NCBI RefSeq assembly: GCF_029892445.1
Contig: NZ_JARXVJ010000001.1
Span: 1,674,001-1,738,000 of the forward strand
Length of the DNA: 64,000 nt
Reading direction: 5' to 3'
Source of the DNA: Chryseobacterium sp. H1D6B
GTDB lineage: Bacteria; Bacteroidota; Bacteroidia; Flavobacteriales; Weeksellaceae
This document shows positions 9,647 through 17,505 of this stretch, one piece after another. Under the pieces are notes generated by a model that saw only the letters and a program-made list of their open reading frames with translations, did not search any database and had not been told where the DNA came from. Position numbers and translations under genes: made by a program. Each line of letters starts with the position of its first letter. Positions within the stretch are counted from its first letter, which is position 1.

Positions 9647-10144
9647 ATGAGTGCAGAAAAAAAAGAAATATTTAACAAATTAGAAAAAATGCTGGAAGCT
9701 CAGGGATTTAATCTTGCTGCTAAAGATGATACAAGACCTTGGGGCGGATTTTTTGTAATTGATGAAAACCAGGCACAGGATTTTGCCGACCAATATTTTG
9801 ACGGAATTGATGTTGAAAGCTTAAAAATAGGAGGAAAACTGAGTCCAAAGATTCTAATTGTTGCCCCTGAAGCTAGATTAAGCTGGCAGTATCATCATAG
9901 AAGAGCAGAAATCTGGCAGGTAGTAGAAGGAAAAGTAGGGGTTAAAAAAAGTGATACTGATGAAGAGGGAGACCTGAAAGAATACAGTCCAAAAGATCAG
10001 ATAAAACTGCAGCAGGGAGAAAGACACAGACTGATCGGTTTAGACGGCTGGGGTGTCGTTGCTGAGATCTGGCAGCATACGGATGCATCCAATCCATCAG
10101 ATGAAGAAGACATTGTACGGGTACAGGATGATTTTGGAAGATAA
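9647..10144 (+). CDS. Cupin sugar-phosphate isomerase (mannose-6-phosphate isomerase type)
   Basis: This small single-domain cupin of 165 residues has the metal-binding pattern YHHRRAEIWQVVEG followed about 40 residues later by GERHRLIG, the two cupin motifs with His, His, Glu and His ligands. The N-terminal DTRPWGGFFV and KILIVAPEARLSWQYH match type II phosphomannose isomerases, a family sometimes labelled phosphoheptose isomerase in flavobacteria. The likely reaction is mannose-6-phosphate to fructose-6-phosphate in the cytoplasm. It is the last gene of the glycan cluster, 27 bases after GH92 and just before a strong terminator, and would complete the route from released mannose to glycolysis. 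Confidence 0.8.
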   Translation: MSAEKKEIFNKLEKMLEAQGFNLAAKDDTRPWGGFFVIDENQAQDFADQYFDGIDVESLKIGGKLSPKILIVAPEARLSWQYHHRRAEIWQVVEGKVGVKKSDTDEEGDLKEYSPKDQIKLQQGERHRLIGLDGWGVVAEIWQHTDASNPSDEEDIVRVQDDFGR

Positions 10145-10164
10145 TTTTATATATTTTAAAAATA

Positions 10165-10190
10165 AAACAGCATCAAGATTGATGCTGTTT
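10165..10190. terminator. Bidirectional intrinsic terminator
   Basis: An 11-bp perfect stem (AAACAGCATCA / TGATGCTGTTT) with a 4-base loop is flanked by A and T runs. It lies between converging genes ending at 10144 (+) and 10229 (-) and can serve both. Confidence 0.85.
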
Positions 10191-10228
10191 TTGTTTGTAT
10201 AAAAGCCTTGTTCTAAAATAATCTAGAT

Positions 10229-12904
10229 CTAGAAAGTGACATCTACTCCTACATAGAAATTGGCTTTCATGATCGGGGCATATACCATTCCGCCGTCAAA
10301 ATAATTTCCAAAAGGATTTTTGAAATCTACAATCGCATTTTTCTGATAATAAGAGGTCAGGTTTTCTCCTCCAACATATGCTCTCAATTTTTTATTGAAA
10401 TTTTTTGAAATTTGAGCATTTAAAACTGCATAAGATTTTGAATATCCGGGAAGTTGAAATTCAGAAGGGTTGCTTGATGTATTTGGAAGCCTCTGCTTTC
10501 CAACCCAGTTTAAAGTTGTGTCAAAACTCCAGAATCCATCGTTCCTGTTTTTATGGGTAGAATAGCCTAGATTGACGAAACCTCTGTGTTTGGCCATAAA
10601 AGGAATTTCTCTTCTTCCCTCTAAATAATCAGCCTGTACGTCATAGTATTTATAAGCCAGCCTTACCTCGAAATTTTTAAAAGGGGCAAAATCCCATTGG
10701 GTCTGAAAACTGTTTGCAAAAGATTTCCCTTCTAAATTATAAAATAACAGCTGCTGAGGTGATTTATCAAGATCTACCATCACCTGATTCTGAAAATCTG
10801 TTCTGAAAAAATCAGCAACAATGCTGGATTTTCGCCCAAAGATCTTGAATTCCTGCTGTAAGCTTGCGCCATAGTTCCAAGCAATCTCTGGTTTTAAACC
10901 ATAAATATTTCCGCCGTTCTGCATGATCTGAATAGATCGGTTAGAAGCAAAATACTGCTGATTCTCAGCAAAAATAGAAGCTGTTCTGAATCCTCTTCCT
11001 GCAGAAAGTCTCAAAATAGTCTGCGGTGTGAAATCATATTTAAAATTTAATCTCGGCGTGAATTGTGTTCCTGCAAGATTATGGAAATCTACTCTGGCTC
11101 CGGCAACTAAAGTATATTTCACTCCGGTTAAGGTGTATTCTGCAAAAGCGCCCGGAACAATTTCATTTCTCTTGGACTGGTCTGTCAGATACGTTTCATC
11201 ATAGCCGTCATACATAAAACTTGCTCCAGCTTTATATTTATGATTTGTATTTCCTATAATACTTTCAAAAATTAAATTGGAGTAATAGGTCTGCTGTTTA
11301 CCGGAATAATTTCTCAAACCAAAAAAACTGTCCTGCTGGTGGAACACGTACTGATTCATCCATCCCAAACTTTGATAAGGTTTTCCTTTAAAAACATATC
11401 CCGTTTTATTCCATACCTGAAATCTAGAGATATTGATTCCTACGCCATAAGCAGCCTGTTTATCCTGATCTATCTGTTTATCAAAAGCTGTCTGGCCTGC
11501 AGTTCTTTCATCCTTAATAAAATTGATTCCGAAATGAGACCCTAATCCTGATTTTTCTAAATCATTGTAGTTTAATAAATAAGCGGCATTGATCTGTGTC
11601 CCTTTTGGCCTGTCCAGAAATCCATCATCATTCATGTCAGTATTTCCGAAAGTTCCGTTTCCGTGTAATAAAAAGGTCTGAGACCATTTTTCGTTAATTG
11701 GAGAAACACTTGTAATGTTGGCTTCAGCTCTTCCGTTAAAATCTGAAAAAAGATTTAATGAAGTTTCCGGAGTCTTTGAATTCTTTAAAAGTTCAGTGTT
11801 AATCTGTCCCGTGATGCTTTCATATCCGTTAGTTACCGTACTTCCGCCTTTTGTAAGCTGGATACTTTCAATCCATCTCCCGGGAATGAAACTTAATCCG
11901 TATGCAGAAGCTAAACCTCTGATCTCGGGTAAAAGCTCCTTAGTTAAGCTTGTATATTTTTGATCTAAACCCAGCATTTTCAGCTGTTTTGTTCCGGTAA
12001 CCGCATTGCTGAAAGAAACGTCTACGGTAGCATTAGTTTCAAAACTCTCTGATAAATTACAGCAGGCAGCTTTTAATAATTCTTTTTTATCAATATTAAA
12101 AACTAATCCGGCTTCCTTTTTACTTAATGAAGTTGGAGCTTTAGAATAAGATAATTTTACTTCTTCAATGCTCTTTTCTTGGTCATAATCAGTTGATGCA
12201 TTGTGGCTGCCATGCTCTGAATGTTCAGACTTTGTACCTTCTTCCAAGTGCACTTTAGGATTTTTTTCTCCTAATGGAATATCTCTGTCGTATAAGCAGC
12301 AGCTTGGAAGATTATTATAAATACGGTCCGAAGACTTGTATTTTTCATTGTCGTGTCCGGCATCAGCAATCTTTTTTAGGATTTTATCGGATGAGGTTTT
12401 TGAAGGATCGAAATTCAGTGTTACTGATTGTTTTTCAGCGTTCCATTCTGCTCCGTCGGCTCCTGCTTCTTTAGCCGCTTTTTCAATTCTGGCTTTACAA
12501 GATTCGCAGTTTCCCTTTACATAAAATTCATTTTCTTTTTTATGATCATGGGCTTCCACAGTTGGAGTCTGGACATCTCTTTCGTAATGACAGCATCCAG
12601 GAAGGCTTTCATAGGTTTCATTGGATGTTTTGTATTTTTCGTTGTCATGTCCGGCTTCTGCTACTTTTTTCAGAATCTCATCAGCAGATACATTGTCTGT
12701 AGTTTCTAATGTGAGAGTCTGAAGATCAATAGAATATCTTGCTGCTTGTGCGCCTGCTTTTTTAGCTGTAGTTTCTATCCTTTCCTTGCACATTTCACAG
12801 TTTCCTTTTACTTTAAACTGGCTTTTAATAAGGTTTTGGGCAGAAATAAAAGGTGCGGATAATAAGAATAGACCAAGAATTAACTTGGAAATATATAATT
12901 TCAT
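10229..12904 (-). CDS. TonB-dependent receptor with two N-terminal HMA domains
   Basis: This 891-residue outer membrane receptor probably handles a heavy metal such as copper. After a signal peptide (1-22) come two heavy-metal-associated domains, with GNCEMCK (Cys36, Cys39) and GNCESCK (Cys133, Cys136). Each is followed by AGHDNEKYK and a CCxYxRD module (Cys104-105 and Cys202-203). A His-rich linker (about 219-234), a plug (ITGQINTELL) and a beta-barrel ending in FYVGVDVTF follow. HMA domains usually sit on P-type ATPases or chaperones, so this periplasmic fusion to a receptor is notable, though I believe it recurs in flavobacteria. A Cys-rich small protein and a Cys/His-repeat lipoprotein lie immediately upstream in one probable operon. 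Confidence 0.9.
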   Translation of the reverse strand: MKLYISKLILGLFLLSAPFISAQNLIKSQFKVKGNCEMCKERIETTAKKAGAQAARYSIDLQTLTLETTDNVSADEILKKVAEAGHDNEKYKTSNETYESLPGCCHYERDVQTPTVEAHDHKKENEFYVKGNCESCKARIEKAAKEAGADGAEWNAEKQSVTLNFDPSKTSSDKILKKIADAGHDNEKYKSSDRIYNNLPSCCLYDRDIPLGEKNPKVHLEEGTKSEHSEHGSHNASTDYDQEKSIEEVKLSYSKAPTSLSKKEAGLVFNIDKKELLKAACCNLSESFETNATVDVSFSNAVTGTKQLKMLGLDQKYTSLTKELLPEIRGLASAYGLSFIPGRWIESIQLTKGGSTVTNGYESITGQINTELLKNSKTPETSLNLFSDFNGRAEANITSVSPINEKWSQTFLLHGNGTFGNTDMNDDGFLDRPKGTQINAAYLLNYNDLEKSGLGSHFGINFIKDERTAGQTAFDKQIDQDKQAAYGVGINISRFQVWNKTGYVFKGKPYQSLGWMNQYVFHQQDSFFGLRNYSGKQQTYYSNLIFESIIGNTNHKYKAGASFMYDGYDETYLTDQSKRNEIVPGAFAEYTLTGVKYTLVAGARVDFHNLAGTQFTPRLNFKYDFTPQTILRLSAGRGFRTASIFAENQQYFASNRSIQIMQNGGNIYGLKPEIAWNYGASLQQEFKIFGRKSSIVADFFRTDFQNQVMVDLDKSPQQLLFYNLEGKSFANSFQTQWDFAPFKNFEVRLAYKYYDVQADYLEGRREIPFMAKHRGFVNLGYSTHKNRNDGFWSFDTTLNWVGKQRLPNTSSNPSEFQLPGYSKSYAVLNAQISKNFNKKLRAYVGGENLTSYYQKNAIVDFKNPFGNYFDGGMVYAPIMKANFYVGVDVTF

Positions 12905-12967
12905 TGTTTAAATTTTAGATTAATTAAAAACTGTTCATTACTTGTTTAATGAACTTTGTTGATTTAA

Positions 12968-13333
12968 TTAAGCTAGTTTTGGCGGCTGCCAGATCTCTTT
13001 TAAACTATCTGAAATATAAGGATCGGAATATTGGAATTGTAAATTTTTATTGGCTTTGTAATAAGAAAGCTCCCAGGTTGTACTTTTAAAGAAAGGAGTT
13101 TCTATAAATGAATAGCATACAGCACAGAAAGAACAGCAGTCGTCGTTGCATGATGATTTTGTTTTTTCGTCATGGCTGCTTTTAGATGAGGACTGGTGTT
13201 TTTTACAGCAGTCCATTTTAGAATCAGCTTTACAGCATTTTTCCTGTGCAGACTGTGCATAGAAGTTATCCTTAGGAATTAAGAAAATCCCTAAACAGAA
13301 AATGATTGTTAAAATCTGAAACAGCTTCACCAT
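12968..13333 (-). CDS. Cys-rich small exported protein (DUF6660-like)
   Basis: This 121-residue protein has an N-terminal hydrophobic signal (ILTIIFCLGIFLIP), a Cys/His/Lys-rich middle (paired CC at three places plus CSFCAVC, nine cysteines after the signal) and the C-terminus IWQPPKLA. The layout resembles the DUF6660 family, which I recall next to HMA-containing TonB receptors. The cysteines suggest metal binding in the periplasm or outer membrane. The gene is 63 bases upstream of the receptor and 15 bases downstream of the repeat lipoprotein, so the three are probably co-transcribed. Function is inferred from composition and context only. Confidence 0.7.
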   Translation of the reverse strand: MVKLFQILTIIFCLGIFLIPKDNFYAQSAQEKCCKADSKMDCCKKHQSSSKSSHDEKTKSSCNDDCCSFCAVCYSFIETPFFKSTTWELSYYKANKNLQFQYSDPYISDSLKEIWQPPKLA

Positions 13334-13348
13334 GCAAAATTACAAAAA

Positions 13349-13975
13349 TTATGGCAGAGGATCTCCTACTTTTAGTGAACAAAGATGAAAAGGTTCTCCG
13401 TGGGCAGGATTTAATTTAGGTTTTTCGCCGCTTGCAAGATTTTGTTCTGCTGGAGCCGGTGCAGGGACTGGTGCAGTCTGAGCGGTATTAGCTGCAGGCT
13501 GTGGAGCTGGTTTGCTGTTCAAAGGCTGTCCTACTTGAATATCACATCTATGCCCGGGCTCTCCATGTGGAGGATTCATTCCGGGAGCTGTTTTTACCTG
13601 CTTTCCATTATTATCGATCATAATCTTACCCGGCGACACCGAATTAGGATCAATTTGAATTGCGGTAGAAGGAGTATTTATAGCTGGAGAAGCTTGAGCG
13701 GGCTGATTGTTTAAAGGCTGTCCTACAGGAATGTCGCATCTGTGCCCAGGGTCTCCATGAGGAGGATTCATTCCAGGTGCCGTAATGGCTGTGGCAGTAT
13801 TTTGGATAGGCTGCATTCCTGGCTGGCTCATGAGAGAAGTCTGGGGAGCGCTGTTAACTGCAGCGCTGGGAGACTGTACTCCCGCTTCTTCTTTTATATA
13901 AGTTGGCCTTTCATCTTTTTTACAAGATACTGTAAACAGAGAAATGCCGATAAGTCCTAAAAATATATTCTTCAT
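13349..13975 (-). CDS. Pro-rich lipoprotein with HGEPGHRC repeats
   Basis: Starting at the ATG at 13975 (a second in-frame ATG lies two codons upstream), the protein has about 208 residues and a lipobox (LFTVSC) with the lipidated Cys at residue 18. The mature part is Pro/Ala/Gln-rich low complexity, interrupted by three copies of one module: NPPHGDPGHRCDIPVGQPL, NPPHGEPGHRCDIQVGQPL and the diverged C-terminal NPAHGEPFHLCSLKVGDPLP. Each module has two His and one Cys at fixed spacing, a plausible metal site. It leads the operon with the Cys-rich protein and the HMA receptor. I know similar HGxPGHRCDI motifs from other Bacteroidota proteins but no established function. Confidence 0.75.
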   Translation of the reverse strand: MKNIFLGLIGISLFTVSCKKDERPTYIKEEAGVQSPSAAVNSAPQTSLMSQPGMQPIQNTATAITAPGMNPPHGDPGHRCDIPVGQPLNNQPAQASPAINTPSTAIQIDPNSVSPGKIMIDNNGKQVKTAPGMNPPHGEPGHRCDIQVGQPLNSKPAPQPAANTAQTAPVPAPAPAEQNLASGEKPKLNPAHGEPFHLCSLKVGDPLP

Positions 13976-13991
13976 ATCCAATAGTATGAAA

Positions 13992-13999
13992 CAAAATTA
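13992..13999 (-). promoter_or_regulatory. -7 element of the metal operon, inside the upstream terminator stem
   Basis: On the minus strand this reads TAATTTTG, a perfect TANNTTTG, 16 bases before the ATG at 13975. It overlaps the distal arm of the terminator of the preceding response-regulator gene. No clear TTG lies at the expected -33 distance. Confidence 0.45.
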
Positions 14000-14030
14000 G
14001 CAAAACATTTTTAATTGTTTTGCTAATTTT
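13993..14030 (-). terminator. Terminator of the response-regulator gene
   Basis: A 15-bp perfect stem (AAAATTAGCAAAACA / TGTTTTGCTAATTTT) with an 8-base loop lies 24 bases beyond the stop codon of the response regulator. Confidence 0.8.
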
Positions 14031-14053
14031 ATATTTATAATCTGAATTTAGAA

Positions 14054-14740
14054 TTAATTCTTAACTAAAAGTCTGAATCCTTCTCCGTGTACATTGATAA
14101 TTTCTAATCCTTCATCATCTTTTAATAACTTACGAAGTTTAGCAATATAAACGTCCATACTTCTTGCTGTAAAGTAGTTTTCTTTTTTCCAGATTTTTCT
14201 TAAAGCCAGATCTCTCGGCATGAAATCATTTCTGTGAATACAAAGAAGTTTTAAAAGTTCATTTTCTTTTGGAGAAAGTTTGTATTCTTTATCCCCAACT
14301 CTTAATTGTCTAAGCATAGAATCAAAGAAGATATTGCTGATTTTGAACTGCTCCTGCTCTTCATTTTCTAAGGTAGAACTTCTCTGAAGAATAGCTTTTA
14401 TTTTGTATAAAAGTAACTCAGTATCAAACGGTTTTGTGATGTAGTCATCTGCTCCAAGCTGATACCCTTTTAAGATATCTTCTCTCATGTTTCTTGCAGT
14501 CAAGAAAATGATCGGAGTATTTTTATCGATTTTTTTTACGTCTTCGGCTAATGAAAACCCGTCTTTTTTAGGCATCATTACATCGAAAATACAAATGTCG
14601 AATTCGTTTTCAGTAAATTCTTTTAATCCCTGCTCACCATCTGTAGCAAGAGTTACTTCAAAATTATTTATCGTTAAATAATCTTTTAATACAGCTCCGA
14701 AACTCTGATCGTCTTCTACTAATAATATTCTGTTGCTCAT
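14054..14740 (-). CDS. OmpR-family response regulator
   Basis: This 228-residue DNA-binding regulator has a receiver domain (1-120) with the acidic pocket ED at residues 9-10, the phospho-acceptor Asp53 in CIFDVMMP, and a conserved Lys in ITKPFD. A winged-helix effector follows (about 130-228) with LSPKENELLKLL and the recognition-helix region SMDVYIAKLRKLL. It lies 107 bases downstream of the histidine kinase on the same strand, a standard two-component pair resembling RprXY-type systems of Bacteroidota. Its targets cannot be read from the window. The neighbouring metal operon is transcribed the same way but is separated by a strong terminator, so a link is only possible, not shown. Confidence 0.93.
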   Translation of the reverse strand: MSNRILLVEDDQSFGAVLKDYLTINNFEVTLATDGEQGLKEFTENEFDICIFDVMMPKKDGFSLAEDVKKIDKNTPIIFLTARNMREDILKGYQLGADDYITKPFDTELLLYKIKAILQRSSTLENEEQEQFKISNIFFDSMLRQLRVGDKEYKLSPKENELLKLLCIHRNDFMPRDLALRKIWKKENYFTARSMDVYIAKLRKLLKDDEGLEIINVHGEGFRLLVKN

Positions 14741-14847
14741 AATTTTAATAATTAAAAATTAACAATTAAGAATGAACGTTCTCACTCTATCTTCTTATAT
14801 TTTGTTTATTGGTATCTTGTTATCTTCCAAATTTTGTTTACTGTTAA

Positions 14848-16395
14848 CTAAGCCATTGGAAGTTTTATTGTAAATGTACTTCCAGTATCTTTTTGAGAAT
14901 CTACTATAACTTGTCCTTTATGGAGCTCTATAATCTTTTTAACGTAAGAAAGACCTAAACCTTGTCCTTTTACATTATGAATATTCCCGGTCTCTTCTCT
15001 GAAAAACTTTTCAAATATTTTAGTTCTGTTCTGGGTGTCCATTCCCATTCCTTTATCAGAAATTTCAATGACGTACCAGTTTCCTTCATTTCTTGTTTTT
15101 ACGTGAATTTCAGGTGTATCGGGAGAATATTTGTTGGCATTGTCTAATAAGTTTACCAGCATATTCGAAATGTGAAATTCATCTATCTTAAAAATATATT
15201 TATCAGCATTAAATTCCTGCGTCAATGAGCCTTTTCTTTGTGTTACAATCAGATTAAATGATTCTGTGGTTCTTTTGATAAGCTCTCTTACATTGGTTTC
15301 CCTTAAAAATAATTTGACTTCATTTCTTTCAAGTTTAGACATATTAAGAACGTTTTCCACCTGCTTTTTCATTCTTAAATTTTCCTGTTTGATAAGACTT
15401 GAATAGTACCTTACTTTTTCAGGATTAGTAGCAATTTTGTCATTAGCTAAAGAATCTGTTGCCACTGAAATTGTTGCCAGCGGTGTTTTAAACTCATGAG
15501 ACATGTTGTTGATGAAGTCGGTCTTTATCTCTGCAAGTTTCTTCTGCTTCATCATATAATTAATGGAAATAATGTAAATTCCTAAGATAGTAAGCAGAGA
15601 AAGAAATGTTCCTAAAAGCATCGGCCAGTTATTCATCGCCAGGGAATATTCTTTTTTAGGAAAGACTAATGCCAGATTGTATAAAGTACGGTCTTTTTTG
15701 TCTGTAAAAAGAGGGTAGCTGTATGTATTGTTTTCCTTTTTCTCTTTAAATACTTTGTTTACAACACTCGTAAGTTTATTATTCTTGTCTGTAACTCCAA
15801 ACCCGAATTTCGCCGTAATCCCTTTCATTTTCAATTCTTTGGTAAGAACTGAATCTAATATTTTATCATTTACTCTTTTAGCAATAGGAAGGTTATTTCC
15901 GAAAATCTTAGCAAATTCTTTGATGGTGTAATCGCCATTTTCAATATCCTGATTGATTTCTGCTGTCAGCTGTTCACGATTGGTGGTATCCCTTTTTACC
16001 TTATAAGCCGCTTCGTCAGTATATAAAGTGGTCAGCTTTATTGAATCCCCTTTTTGAGAGATAGGAAGCTGTGTTTTTTCAATAATATTTTTGGAGTAGA
16101 TAATTTGTCTCTGTGTCCCAGAGTCTTTTACTTGTTGAATAGTCGTTAAAGAAGGCTGGTCATTGTTTGCAATTATGTTTTTTCTAAAGTTTTTAAAATC
16201 ATCATTCATGTATTTTTCAACTTCAATTTCAGATACACTTTTAGCCGTATTTTCCAGCGCAGCATACACTTTATTAGAAAAATCCTGTTCTAAAGCACCA
16301 TAATAACCTTTCAGCCAATAAAATTGGAGCGTAACGAAGACAATCAGTGAGATTGTCATAAACACTGATATTATTGGTATGAATTTGTTATTCAT
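14848..16395 (-). CDS. Sensor histidine kinase
   Basis: This 515-residue membrane kinase has transmembrane segments near 6-27 and 255-280 that bracket a periplasmic sensor region of about 230 residues without a recognisable ligand-binding fold. The H-box is MSHEFKTPLATIS with the phosphorylated His300. It is followed by the N-box LLDNANKYSP, G1 DKGMGMD and G2 GQGLGLSYV of the HATPase domain. There is no HAMP domain that I can recognise between the second membrane segment and the H-box. It precedes the OmpR-type regulator and should phosphorylate it. The signal is unknown. Confidence 0.93.
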   Translation of the reverse strand: MNNKFIPIISVFMTISLIVFVTLQFYWLKGYYGALEQDFSNKVYAALENTAKSVSEIEVEKYMNDDFKNFRKNIIANNDQPSLTTIQQVKDSGTQRQIIYSKNIIEKTQLPISQKGDSIKLTTLYTDEAAYKVKRDTTNREQLTAEINQDIENGDYTIKEFAKIFGNNLPIAKRVNDKILDSVLTKELKMKGITAKFGFGVTDKNNKLTSVVNKVFKEKKENNTYSYPLFTDKKDRTLYNLALVFPKKEYSLAMNNWPMLLGTFLSLLTILGIYIISINYMMKQKKLAEIKTDFINNMSHEFKTPLATISVATDSLANDKIATNPEKVRYYSSLIKQENLRMKKQVENVLNMSKLERNEVKLFLRETNVRELIKRTTESFNLIVTQRKGSLTQEFNADKYIFKIDEFHISNMLVNLLDNANKYSPDTPEIHVKTRNEGNWYVIEISDKGMGMDTQNRTKIFEKFFREETGNIHNVKGQGLGLSYVKKIIELHKGQVIVDSQKDTGSTFTIKLPMA

Positions 16396-16571
16396 TATTT
16401 ATTTTTAACTTATTTGGAATGAGGAATGTTAAAACTAATCATTTTAAGACTTCATAAACAAAAAACGCGCCAAAAAATTGTGTTATTTCTCTTAAAACTA
16501 TATTTTTTAACATTTTATTATAAATTATGAATTAATTGTCATAGGAAAAGAGCTGAGCGGAAATAAAAAAC

Positions 16572-16579
16572 TAAGTTTG
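16572..16579 (+). promoter_or_regulatory. -7 element before the SRPBCC gene
   Basis: TAAGTTTG matches TANNTTTG and lies 17 bases before the ATG at 16597. No clear -33 TTG is seen. Confidence 0.45.
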
Positions 16580-16596
16580 TTTAAAACAATTTACTT

Positions 16597-17088
16597 ATGG
16601 AATCTAATATCGTTTTCAACACTGATTTTGAATCAAACAGCGTATACGTAATGAAAATTTATAAAGCTGATGTTTCAAAAGTATGGGATTATTTTACCAA
16701 ATCCGAATTATTGGATCAATGGTGGGCTCCAAAACCCTGGAAATGTGAAACTGTAAAAATGGATTTTAGGGAGAACGGAATCTGGCATTATGCGATGAAA
16801 GGACCGGATGGTGAAAAGATGTATTCTCAATTAAAATACGGAGAGATTACAGAACATAGAAGTTTTGACGGGCTTAGTGCTTTTTGTGATGAGCAAGGAA
16901 ATATCAATGAAGATTTTCCGGCGTCGCAATGGCTTTTCGGATTTACGGGAGTAGAAGAAGGGACAAAAGTTTCTGTAAATATCCATTATTCTTCTCAAGA
17001 AGTGATGAAGAAAATGCTGGACATGGGTTTTGAGGGAGGTTTTAAAATGGGATTGAACCAATTAGAGGAAATTTTGAAGAATAAATAG
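16597..17088 (+). CDS. SRPBCC (AHSA1-like) domain protein
   Basis: This 163-residue cytoplasmic protein belongs to the START/Bet v1-like SRPBCC superfamily, AHSA1 branch. It shows VWDYFTKSELLDQWWAPKPW at the N-terminus, GIWHYAMKGPDG, and a C-terminal helix with GFKMGLNQLEEIL. Members bind small hydrophobic ligands or act as stress-related proteins, and no specific role can be assigned. It is a single gene with its own -7 element, and the next gene also has its own promoter. Confidence 0.85.
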   Translation: MESNIVFNTDFESNSVYVMKIYKADVSKVWDYFTKSELLDQWWAPKPWKCETVKMDFRENGIWHYAMKGPDGEKMYSQLKYGEITEHRSFDGLSAFCDEQGNINEDFPASQWLFGFTGVEEGTKVSVNIHYSSQEVMKKMLDMGFEGGFKMGLNQLEEILKNK

Positions 17089-17213
17089 CTTAATGATGGG
17101 TGATATTTCATAAAATAAAATGATATGTGTAAAATATTTTCAAGGGTGTTAACTGTTAGTTTTACAGTTGTTTAACATAATAAATTTTTTCTTTTTAATG
17201 TGATTTATAGTTT

Positions 17214-17221
17214 TAAATTTG
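17214..17221 (+). promoter_or_regulatory. -7 element before the small secreted peptide gene
   Basis: TAAATTTG matches TANNTTTG and ends 24 bases before the ATG at 17246. A longer in-frame TTG start at 17219 falls inside this element, so the ATG is preferred. Confidence 0.5.
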
Positions 17222-17245
17222 TGTTCAATATTAAACACATTTATT

Positions 17246-17452
17246 ATGAAAAAACTATTTATTATTGGAGCAGCTGCTCTTGGAACTGTAGTGAGTGCAT
17301 TCCCTTTCAGGACTTCTTGTGGGAAAGTTTTAATGGTGAATCAAGAAGGAATTCAAGGGATGTCTTATGGTGAAGTTATTAATACTTTAAAATTAATGAA
17401 CGGTGCTGCCTGTGGAACAACTAATGTTTCAGTAACGGTTTATAATCATTAA
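17246..17452 (+). CDS. Small exported peptide of unknown function
   Basis: This 68-residue protein has a signal peptide (MKKLFIIGAAALGTVVSAF) and a mature part of roughly 48 residues with two cysteines, in RTSCGKVL and NGAACGTTN. The Gly/Ala/Thr-rich C-terminus ends in SVTVYNH. I do not recognise a family. It is followed by a hairpin terminator and then by a GLPGLI-family gene on the same strand. I recall that such small peptide genes sit beside GLPGLI genes in Chryseobacterium, so the two may be functionally linked. The ATG at 17246 is chosen because it directly starts the signal peptide downstream of a promoter element. Confidence 0.7.
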   Translation: MKKLFIIGAAALGTVVSAFPFRTSCGKVLMVNQEGIQGMSYGEVINTLKLMNGAACGTTNVSVTVYNH

Positions 17453-17456
17453 ATGT

Positions 17457-17491
17457 AAAAGCAGAATATAGAATCTCTGTATTTTGCTTTT
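17457..17491 (+). terminator. Terminator between the peptide and GLPGLI genes
   Basis: AAAAGCAGAATA pairs with TATTTTGCTTTT (one mismatch) around an 11-base loop, followed by a T run. It lies just after the stop codon of the peptide gene and would end or attenuate its transcript before the GLPGLI gene. Confidence 0.7.
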
Positions 17492-17505
17492 TTAAGTATA
17501 AGATC

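Noticed and set aside
12274-12709. Three short plus-strand frames opposite the HMA region of the TonB receptor
   Set aside because: They are shadows of the Cys/Lys-rich coding sequence on the other strand, and their products are Phe-rich and unlike known proteins.
13992-14740. A dedicated metal-sensing two-component system next to the metal operon
   Set aside because: Adjacency is the only evidence. A strong terminator separates them, and the sensor domain has no recognisable metal-binding motif.
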